A DNA stretch of 5,271 nt from positions 1 to 5,271 of the forward strand of contig SKTN01000119.1 in the NCBI GenBank assembly GCA_007117945.1, read 5' to 3'. Position 1 is the first letter of the stretch, and every line of letters starts with the position of its first letter. Below are positions 1 through 5,271 of the stretch, piece after piece. The notes under the pieces are model-generated. The model saw only the letters and a program-made list of their open reading frames with translations. It made no database searches and was not told where the DNA came from. Both the position numbers and the translations under genes were made by a program. The DNA comes from Nitriliruptoraceae bacterium (GTDB taxonomy: Bacteria > Actinomycetota > Nitriliruptoria > Nitriliruptorales > Nitriliruptoraceae).

Positions 1-821
1 ACGTCCAGGCGGTAGTAGCGCCGGGTGAGCAGGTCCAGGACGATCCCGCCGAGGCCTTCGGGATCGTCGGCCAGGCGCCCGAGGAGCAGCGGGGCCAGGG
101 GCGTGGGGAAGGCCACCACGGCCGCGCGATGGCGGCGGTGGATCGTCGGGTGGAGCTCCGGGCGGCGCAGTGCGGTCAGGTGGCGCTGGACCTTGGCCAG
201 CTCCGCACGCTCGGCCTCCTCGATCTCGATCGCCTCGAACAGCCGGTAGCGCACCTCCCGGGCCAGGTCGGCGACCTGGGGCTGGGTCCGCACGGTGGCC
301 GACACCAGGCGGTCGAGGACCCGGCGGGCCGTGGTGCCGGGCCCGCTGTAGGGGTCGATGCCCTGCTCGAGCCAGCGCTGCAGCATCGGCACGATCGCCG
401 GCACCTGCTCAGCGACGTGGTGCTGGGCGCGGAAGATCCAGTACAGGGCCTCCTCGAGGGCCGGCGTGCGCTCACGGTCGTGCACGTCGTAGTGGGCCAA
501 CGCACGGTCCAGATCGGACAGGAACCGCGCGGGCAGGCCCTCCCCACCGGTGTCGATCGTGCGCATGTAGGCGTGGAGGTGCTCCTCTGGGCTGCGGACC
601 AGCAACGGATCGTCGGCGTCCTCGTCCTGGTCGCGATGGGCACGGAACAGCGCCCGGAGATCGGCGAAGACCTCGAGCACGCTGATCTCCGCGCGCAGCA
701 CCGTCGCCGCGCGCTGTCCGTCGGTCAGTGCGGCGGTGGCGATCTCCCGGGCCCGCGCCGGTGCGAGCTCGAAGCCCTGGACGAACCGGCGCACCTCGGC
801 CAGGTCGCTGCAGCGCGTGGT
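1..821 (-). other. Post-carrier central region of fused carboxylase
   Basis: Residues about 640-912 have no catalytic motif that I recognise. The region is strongly helical and charged, rich in Arg, Glu, Asp, Leu and Ala, with segments such as VADLAREVRYRLFEAIEIEE (822-841) and a terminal LLTRRYYR (903-910). Its place between the biotin carrier and an expected carboxyltransferase, and the RRxYR end motif, recall the central domain of eukaryotic-type and some bacterial fused acetyl-CoA carboxylases. That domain positions the active sites and is not catalytic. The assignment rests on position and a short motif only. Confidence 0.5.
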
Positions 822-2738
822 CACGGGATCGTCACCGGGCGCCTGCACGGTGGTCGGGAAGTCGAGCCGCTCCCGGGTGACGCGGGGACGACGGCTGGAA
901 AGGGGGTCGAGCTCGACCAGGGGGTCACCGGCACCCACCTGGACGTTGGTGCCGCTGAGCACGTGGCGGACACGGCCGTCGAAGGGTGCGGGCACGGCCC
1001 GCTCCATCTTCATGCTCTCGAGCACCGCGAGGGGATCCCCGGCCGCGACCTTCTGGCCGGCGGTGACGGGCACGGCCACCAGGACGCCGGGAGCGGGTGC
1101 ACGGACCACACCGCCATCGCGGCGCCGCAGCCGGTGGGGCACCCCGTCCACCTCGACGAGGTGGTCACCGCCCTGGACCGAGGAGATCACCGACACCGAC
1201 CGGCTACCGACCTCGACGCGGCTCTGGTAGTGGCCGAGGCGGTTCACGGTCAGCTCGACCAGGGCACCGTCCACGGTGAGCTGGTACTGGCGCCGCCCGG
1301 TGCGCAACACCTCGATGGCGTAGTCGTGGCCGGCGTGGACCAGCTCGATCGTGCGCCCCACCCCGGCGGCGATCCGCGGCCGCCCCCGGGCGGCCGAACC
1401 CAGCAGCTGCGCCTGGTCGAAGCGCTCCTCGGCGTCGGCGGCATCCACGGCGGCCAGCAGCACGGCGAGGTCGGCGTGCTGGGCCCCACCGAGGTCCCCC
1501 GCTTGCACGACCCGGTCGATCCAGCGGGTGTCGTAGCTGCCGGTGAGCAGCTCGGGACGGCTGAGGAGATCGAGGAGGAAGCCCTTGTTGGTGGTGCCCC
1601 CGTCCAGGGCGATGGCCAGGTTGGACAGGGCCAGGGAGAGGCGGACCCGCGCCTCCTCACGGTCGCGGCCCCAGGCCACGACCTCGCCGATCGTGGGGTC
1701 GGTGTGGACCGCCAGGTCGTCACCCTCGGTGACCCCGGTGTCCACCCGGATCCCCGGACCCGTTGGCAGCTGCAGCAGTTCGATGCGCCCGGGTGCCGGG
1801 CTGAGCGCGGCGTCGGCGTCCTCGGCGTTGAGGCGCACGGAGATGGCGTGGCCACGGGAGGTGGGCGGGCTGCCCTCCAGCCGTCCCCCGGTGCCGAGCT
1901 GGAGCTGGAGCTTCGCGAGGTCGAGGCCGGCGGTCGACTCGGTGATGCCGTGCCCCAGCGGCACGCCCACACTGATCCGCAGCAGGGCGGCGTGGGGGCG
2001 CTGATCGACCCGCACGAAGGTGACCGTGGCCGCACCCGCGAAGCCCGAGAGGGTGAGCAGCCGCTCTGCGGTGGCCCGCAGCGCGTCGAGGTCGACACCC
2101 GCGCGGGAGGCCGTGGCGGACTCCACCAGCACCTTCTCCGTGCGCCGTTGCAGGGTGCCGTCGTGCACGTCGACGGCCCAGGCGGTGCCACGGCCATCGG
2201 CCAGGGTCAGCACGTCCAGGGAGCGGTGGAACAGCCCTGCGACCGCGTCCTCCTCCACCAGGGGCACACCCGCCTCCGCGGCCAGCTCCTCGAGGGCCTC
2301 GGGGTCGTGGAGACGGCGCAGCACCTGGCCGCTCGGGCCGATCCGCAGCACCCCCAGCCGGTCGCACAGGTCGGCGAAGGCGGGTACCTGGGCAAGGGGT
2401 CCCCAGCCCACCCAGGCCGCGTCGGCCCGGCAGGCCACCAGGGCGCGCTCGAGGAGCTCGAGATCGGGCGCAGCGACGCTGAGGGTGCCCCGCATCCCGC
2501 CGATGGAGCCGCCATCAGCCAACGCCACGGCCTCGTCGGCGGCACGCACGAACAGCGCGTCGCGCTCCGCGTCGGCGTGGACCGCGATCAGGCGCAGGTC
2601 GCGTCCGTGCTCGTTGGCGTGCTCCCGGGCCGCGCGGATCATGCGGACGGCGGGTGCACCCCAGGTGAGGATGGCTAGCCGTGACGGGCCCCCGGCCCCG
2701 GCCGTGGTGCCCTGCGACGGCGCTGCTGTGCCCCTCAT
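1..2738 (-). CDS. Multidomain biotin-dependent acyl-CoA carboxylase-like protein with degenerate biotin carboxylase domain; 3' end outside window
   Basis: ATG at 2738-2736 opens a frame with no stop down to base 1, giving 912 complete codons; the C-terminus is cut off by the window. Order by residue: biotin-carboxylase-like domain (about 20-395, against roughly 450 residues for an active enzyme), BT-like beta domain (about 450-540), biotin carrier (about 541-612) with biotin-acceptor Lys577 in ESMKME, then a helical, charged region (about 640-912) ending in LDLLTRRYYRLD. This matches single-chain acetyl-/acyl-CoA carboxylases, in which a carboxyltransferase normally follows; that part is not visible. 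A complete enzyme of this type would make malonyl-CoA or a related extender in the cytosol. Here the biotin carboxylase lacks its ATP lid and most catalytic residues, so biotin carboxylation by this chain itself is unlikely. The ATGA overlap ties it to the upstream synthase. Automated labels such as carbamoyl-phosphate synthase or PccA would be only partly right. Confidence 0.85.
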   Translation of the reverse strand, partial: MRGTAAPSQGTTAGAGGPSRLAILTWGAPAVRMIRAAREHANEHGRDLRLIAVHADAERDALFVRAADEAVALADGGSIGGMRGTLSVAAPDLELLERALVACRADAAWVGWGPLAQVPAFADLCDRLGVLRIGPSGQVLRRLHDPEALEELAAEAGVPLVEEDAVAGLFHRSLDVLTLADGRGTAWAVDVHDGTLQRRTEKVLVESATASRAGVDLDALRATAERLLTLSGFAGAATVTFVRVDQRPHAALLRISVGVPLGHGITESTAGLDLAKLQLQLGTGGRLEGSPPTSRGHAISVRLNAEDADAALSPAPGRIELLQLPTGPGIRVDTGVTEGDDLAVHTDPTIGEVVAWGRDREEARVRLSLALSNLAIALDGGTTNKGFLLDLLSRPELLTGSYDTRWIDRVVQAGDLGGAQHADLAVLLAAVDAADAEERFDQAQLLGSAARGRPRIAAGVGRTIELVHAGHDYAIEVLRTGRRQYQLTVDGALVELTVNRLGHYQSRVEVGSRSVSVISSVQGGDHLVEVDGVPHRLRRRDGGVVRAPAPGVLVAVPVTAGQKVAAGDPLAVLESMKMERAVPAPFDGRVRHVLSGTNVQVGAGDPLVELDPLSSRRPRVTRERLDFPTTVQAPGDDPVTTRCSDLAEVRRFVQGFELAPARAREIATAALTDGQRAATVLRAEISVLEVFADLRALFRAHRDQDEDADDPLLVRSPEEHLHAYMRTIDTGGEGLPARFLSDLDRALAHYDVHDRERTPALEEALYWIFRAQHHVAEQVPAIVPMLQRWLEQGIDPYSGPGTTARRVLDRLVSATVRTQPQVADLAREVRYRLFEAIEIEEAERAELAKVQRHLTALRRPELHPTIHRRHRAAVVAFPTPLAPLLLGRLADDPEGLGGIVLDLLTRRYYRLD
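903..1391 (-). other. BT-like beta domain and biotin carboxyl carrier domain with intact biotinylation site
   Basis: Residues about 450-540 form a beta-rich segment (HDYAIEVLRTG, YQLTVDGALVELTV, DHLVEVDGVPHRLRR), as in the BT region before the carrier of acyl-CoA carboxylases. Residues 541-612 are a classic biotinyl domain: VVRAPAPGVLVAVPVTAGQKV, then AVLESMKME, then VPAPFDGRV and NVQVGAGDPLVEL. Lys577 (codon 1010-1008) is the predicted biotin acceptor. Ser575 replaces the usual Ala of AMKM; biotinylation tolerates this position, and the flanking Met-Lys-Met is complete. This part looks fully functional, in contrast to the biotin carboxylase domain before it. Confidence 0.88.
1551..2681 (-). 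other. Degenerate biotin carboxylase domain (pseudo-BC)
   Basis: Kept landmarks: VRMIRAARE and HADAERDALFVRAADEAV (N-terminal subdomain), WVGWG, AAEAGVPLV, a QRRxxK segment (197-202), GITESTAGLDL (264-274), GHAISVRLNAED (296-307, Arg302 equivalent to E. coli AccC Arg338), DPTIGEVVAWGRDREEA (348-363) and GTTNKGFLLDLL (381-392). Lost: the NRGE signature (now TWGA, 25-28), the GDK lysine (Lys116 in AccC, here Pro146), the whole glycine-rich ATP lid, and the residues matching AccC Cys230, Glu276, Glu288, Asn290, Arg292, Gln294 and Glu296. Alignment was made by eye against the recalled AccC sequence. The WVGWG form and TTNK segment resemble eukaryotic-like or single-chain carboxylases more than AccC. 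Confidence 0.8.
2735..2738 (-). promoter_or_regulatory. ATGA stop/start overlap coupling synthase and carboxylase genes
   Basis: On the minus strand the bases ATGA (2738 to 2735) hold both the carboxylase start ATG (2738-2736) and the synthase stop TGA (2737-2735). No clear AGGAGG-like ribosome binding site lies in the last 20 bases of the synthase gene. Initiation by re-use of terminating ribosomes (translational coupling) is therefore likely. The start is supported because the first recognisable biotin-carboxylase sequence (LAILTWGAPAVRMIRAAR) begins about 20 residues in. Confidence 0.85.
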
Positions 2739-5271
2739 CGCATCGCCGCGGTCAGGGGTGCCAGCAGCTGCTCGTCGGGACCGTCGGGCAGCACCGTGGT
2801 GCCGTAGCCGTGCAGCCGGAGCCGCACGCGACCCTCGCGGTCCACCACCTCGGCGTCCGCGCCCTGGTCGTCGGGCGCTGCCACCGCCCAGCAGGGCGCG
2901 TCGTCGGTGAGGGGACCGAACAGCTCCAGCCGTGCGATCCGTGCCGGCAGCGCCATCCGGTGCGAGGTGCCCAGCTCGTGGACCCCGGCGACCTGGAAGC
3001 ACAGCTCGAGCAGGCGCGGCGCCGTGACCGTCGGCAGGTCGGCCGGCTCGTGGTTGGCGGGGAGGTCACCGGCCAGGGCGCCCACCGCGGCGCCGTCGGC
3101 GGCCCAGGCCGCCTCCAGCACCTGGTAGGTCGGACCGTGGAAGTAGATGCGGTAGATCGCCTCCGCCCCCACGGTCGTCTCCACGTCGGTGTCCGGCAGT
3201 TCGCTCGACGGGGTGTCGGGCACCTGCCGCGACAGGAGCACCCGGCCGGTGGCGTGCTCGGTGACCTGTTCCGTGCCGTTGGCCAGGCTCCGGCGTCCCA
3301 CCAGGGTGCAGGTGGCGACCAGGGTGCCCCTCGGTCCGGGCGTCAACCGGGCGCTGATCCTGGCCCGACGCGGCTCGTCGCGGTAGAGCTTGAAGGGGGC
3401 GTCGAAGGTCACGTCCTCCACGGCGACGACGTGGTGGTCGGGTGCCAGGAGTCGGGCGACCTCAGCGAAGCCCTCCACGCTCATCACACCGGGCAGGACC
3501 GGCATCCCGTCGATGCGGTGATCGTCGAGGAAGGGCTGGGTGGGATCGAGCTCCACCTCGGTGACCAGCCCCTCGGCCAGGGTCGCGGCGAGCACCTCGC
3601 CGAGCATGGGCCCGCGGGCGTCGGAGCCCGCGGTCAGCGCCGCCGGATCGAGCCCCCCGGTCTCGTGGCGCTCCTCGAGCAGGATGCCGAGCGCCCCGGC
3701 GACCACGGACTCCCCGCCCGCGCCGGCCGCCTCCAGCTCCGTGCGCACGATCGGGATCCCGACCTCCGGCGGCAGCATGTCGATACCGGCGAACGCCATC
3801 ATCGTGGGGATGGAGCCGCGGGTGGCCATGCCGATGCCACCCCATGCGGTCCAGTCCAGGGCGATCCCACGGGTCCCGGGTCGCAGCGTCGGCAGGGCCG
3901 CCACGGCCGTGCACAGCAGGTCGTTGGCCGCGCTGTAGTCCGTCTGGCCGCCGTTGCCGAACCGGCCCGCGATCGAGCTGAAGACCACCAGGTTGCCGAG
4001 CTCGGCCTCGCCGAGGCCCGCGAGGCAGTGGAACAACCCGTCGGCCTTGACGTCGAAGACCAGGTCGTACTCCGACTGGGGCTTGTCGGGCAGGAAGTGG
4101 CTGATCTCCAGCCCACCGGCGTGCAGCAGGACGTCGACGCGACCGGTCGTTGCCGTCGCGGCCGCCATCGCGGCGCTCACGGCGTCACCATCGGTCAGGT
4201 CGACCTGGTGCCAGTGGGCGGTGCCGCCCGCTGCCTCCACGGCCAGGATCGTGTCCAGGGCCGCGCGGGAGCGCTCGATGCCCGCCAGCGCGCGGTTCAC
4301 CTTCGCCGGGGTCGCCTTCTCCCCCTGGTCGGTGATCCGCTGGGCCAGGTCGGTCTTGAGCGCGTCGAGGTCGTCGACGAACCGGGTCAGGTCCGCGTCG
4401 CCACGATCGGGCTCCGGCGTGAGGTCGAGCAGGTGGAAGGTCCCCCCACCGGCGCCGGTGGCCAGATCCTCGGTGATGGCGCTGACGATGCTGCCGGCCG
4501 CGCCGGTGACCACGAACACGTCGTCGGGGTCCAGTGCCCGCGCCGCGTCGGGCACCGTCGGCGCCTCGGTGAGACCGACGCTGAGCCGGGTGTCGCCGTC
4601 GTAGCCGACCTCGACGACCCCGGGGTCGGCCTGCAGCTCCGCGAGCAGGCGACCCACGATCACCGCGGCGTCGTCGTGTGCGCCGTTGTCCACCACCTTG
4701 ACGCAGGCCGACTCGCGCTCGCGGGCCAGGGCCTTGGTGAACCCGCTGACCGCACCGCCGAGCACGTCCTGTGCCCCGGCCTCGTCGTAGCCGAAGGCGC
4801 CGCCGAGCCGGGTGGCGGTCACGAAGGCCGCGCCCGCGACGAGGTCGTCGTACAACGCCCGCGCGGTGGCCGCCAGGAGCTTGACCCGTACCCGGAGGCC
4901 CTCGCGCCAGCTGTCGGCATCGAGCTCCTCGAAGGGCGCCAGGTCGAGGCCCGCCAGAGCGATCACGCCGGTGATCGGCGCCTGGGACTGCCAGGCGTCG
5001 AGCTGCTCGGTGAGCTCCTCGGCCGTGGGCGCCACCGCTGCGGTGAGCACCTCGGCGCCGTGCTCGGTGAGCGCAGCGGCGAGCAGCTCGGCGACGCCAC
5101 CGGTGTCGGGCAGCACCACGAGCCGGGCCCCGTCGAGGTCCACCCCCGTGGGCACGCACAGCTCGGTGGCCGGGCGGACCACGGGTACGGGGACCCGCCG
5201 CGGGAAGGCACTGGTGTCGACCTCGACCGTCGCCGGCCCCGGCTCGGCCGCGCTCGGGGTCGCGGCATCGG
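2735..5271 (-). CDS. Iterative type I PKS / PUFA-synthase-like protein, C-terminal part (KR-DH); 5' end outside window
   Basis: The frame is open from the window edge (first full codon 5269-5267) to TGA at 2737-2735, giving 844 visible residues. There is no credible start, so the true start lies upstream. Residue numbers here count from the GTG codon at 5182, which is only an internal Val. An Ala/Pro/Glu-rich linker (5269 to about 5190) leads into a two-part ketoreductase: a structural half (about 20-215) and a catalytic half (about 220-500). A double-hotdog dehydratase follows (about 540-800), and the protein ends soon after. The KR would reduce beta-ketoacyl-ACP with NADPH and the DH would dehydrate the product, both in the cytosol. 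The KR-DH C-terminus and the style of the KR are known from PUFA synthases and related iterative secondary-lipid or enediyne-type synthases, which carry KS, AT and ACP upstream; none of those is visible here. The product cannot be predicted. The gene is coupled to the downstream carboxylase gene by an ATGA overlap. Confidence 0.9.
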   Translation of the reverse strand, partial: DAATPSAAEPGPATVEVDTSAFPRRVPVPVVRPATELCVPTGVDLDGARLVVLPDTGGVAELLAAALTEHGAEVLTAAVAPTAEELTEQLDAWQSQAPITGVIALAGLDLAPFEELDADSWREGLRVRVKLLAATARALYDDLVAGAAFVTATRLGGAFGYDEAGAQDVLGGAVSGFTKALARERESACVKVVDNGAHDDAAVIVGRLLAELQADPGVVEVGYDGDTRLSVGLTEAPTVPDAARALDPDDVFVVTGAAGSIVSAITEDLATGAGGGTFHLLDLTPEPDRGDADLTRFVDDLDALKTDLAQRITDQGEKATPAKVNRALAGIERSRAALDTILAVEAAGGTAHWHQVDLTDGDAVSAAMAAATATTGRVDVLLHAGGLEISHFLPDKPQSEYDLVFDVKADGLFHCLAGLGEAELGNLVVFSSIAGRFGNGGQTDYSAANDLLCTAVAALPTLRPGTRGIALDWTAWGGIGMATRGSIPTMMAFAGIDMLPPEVGIPIVRTELEAAGAGGESVVAGALGILLEERHETGGLDPAALTAGSDARGPMLGEVLAATLAEGLVTEVELDPTQPFLDDHRIDGMPVLPGVMSVEGFAEVARLLAPDHHVVAVEDVTFDAPFKLYRDEPRRARISARLTPGPRGTLVATCTLVGRRSLANGTEQVTEHATGRVLLSRQVPDTPSSELPDTDVETTVGAEAIYRIYFHGPTYQVLEAAWAADGAAVGALAGDLPANHEPADLPTVTAPRLLELCFQVAGVHELGTSHRMALPARIARLELFGPLTDDAPCWAVAAPDDQGADAEVVDREGRVRLRLHGYGTTVLPDGPDEQLLAPLTAAMR
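2783..3565 (-). other. Double-hotdog dehydratase domain of the synthase
   Basis: Residues count from the codon at 5182. The first hotdog carries a perfect HxxxGxxxxP motif: His555, Gly559, Pro564 within FLDDHRIDGMPVLPG (His codon 3520-3518). The second hotdog has FHGPTYQ (681-687), then PRLLELCFQ (722-730), which aligns with the PALLDAALQ-type motif of PKS dehydratases. The acidic catalytic position is Glu726 rather than Asp, and Gln730 is kept. The domain should dehydrate beta-hydroxyacyl-ACP to the enoyl product. No enoylreductase follows in this protein, so any full saturation would need a separate ER. Confidence 0.82.
3683..5125 (-). other. Ketoreductase domain (structural + catalytic halves) of the synthase
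   Basis: Residues count from the codon at 5182. The structural half holds a pseudo-Rossmann pattern (ARLVVLPDTGG near 19-29, ITGVIALAGLD at 70-80). The catalytic half starts with the dinucleotide loop VVTGAAGSIV (224-233). It then carries a long helical insertion rich in Lys, Glu and Ala (about 270-320), and the SDR catalytic set: Lys379 in VKADG, Ser402/Ser403 in FSSIAG, Tyr416 and Asn420 in DYSAAN (Tyr codon 3937-3935). The Lys-Ser-Tyr-Asn tetrad is complete, so reductase activity is expected. The coenzyme loop departs from the usual TGGxGGIG. The helical insertion is typical of PUFA-synthase-like KRs rather than modular PKS KRs (judged from memory). Confidence 0.85.

Noticed and set aside
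129..2678. Very long plus-strand open frame (849 codons)
   Set aside because: It lies antisense to the carboxylase gene. Its translation is a low-complexity mix rich in Gly, His, Gln, Val and Leu with no recognisable domain, whereas the minus strand reads clear BC and biotin-carrier motifs. Long antisense frames are common where codon third positions are nearly all G/C.
1551..2681. Sequencing frameshift as the cause of the degenerate biotin carboxylase
   Set aside because: Recognisable family motifs occur in the same frame before, within and after the altered segments, so no frame change occurred. An in-frame assembly gap could affect the lid region but would not explain the scattered active-site substitutions.
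1551..2738. Carbamoyl-phosphate synthase large subunit or D-ala ligase type ATP-grasp enzyme
   Set aside because: The GHAISVRLNAED segment, the BC C-terminal block and the fused biotin carrier are specific to biotin-dependent carboxylases.
5180..5182. GTG at 5182 as the start of the KR-DH protein
   Set aside because: The frame stays open upstream to the window edge with a plausible Ala/Pro/Glu linker, and KR-DH units of this family normally sit at the end of a larger chain. No ribosome binding site is seen before it.
4963..5268. Short minus-strand frame beginning MPRPRARPSRG
   Set aside because: It is out of frame with the synthase, Arg/Pro/Ser-rich and without domain similarity; a shadow frame.
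1..5271. RNA genes, terminators, insertion sequences, direct repeats or CRISPR arrays
   Set aside because: Coding sequence covers the whole window on the minus strand, with only a 4-base overlap between genes. No tRNA-like, hairpin-plus-T-run or repeat-spacer pattern was seen.

Overview
The window is very GC-rich, with codon third positions almost always G or C, and it is filled end to end by two minus-strand genes. Neither gene is complete here. Base composition and gene content point to a high-GC actinobacterium or a relative; the sequence does not fix a genus. No RNA genes, insertion sequences, repeats, CRISPR arrays or non-coding stretches longer than a few bases were found.

Region 1 (5271 down to 2735, minus strand) is the C-terminal part of a large iterative type I polyketide / polyunsaturated-fatty-acid-synthase-like protein. 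The visible part is an Ala/Pro-rich linker, a ketoreductase (structural plus catalytic halves) and a double-hotdog dehydratase. The KS, AT and ACP domains usual for this family would lie upstream, outside the window.

Region 2 (2738 down to 1, minus strand) starts in a 4-base ATGA overlap with the stop codon of the synthase. It encodes the first 912 residues of a multidomain biotin-dependent carboxylase of the single-chain acetyl-/acyl-CoA carboxylase type. The order is a biotin-carboxylase-like domain, a BT-like beta domain, a biotin carrier domain with an intact ESMKM biotinylation motif, and about 300 residues resembling the central region of fused acetyl-CoA carboxylases. The carboxyltransferase expected next would lie beyond position 1.

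The main discovery candidate is that the biotin-carboxylase domain looks catalytically dead although the reading frame is intact. The mobile ATP lid (B domain) is missing almost exactly, and nearly all catalytic positions are substituted, while the overall fold landmarks and the biotin carrier remain. If so, the protein either depends on another biotin carboxylase to load its biotin or works as an ATP-independent transcarboxylase. Because it is translationally coupled to the synthase, the simplest model is local supply of malonyl-CoA-type extender units to that synthase. That model is inference.
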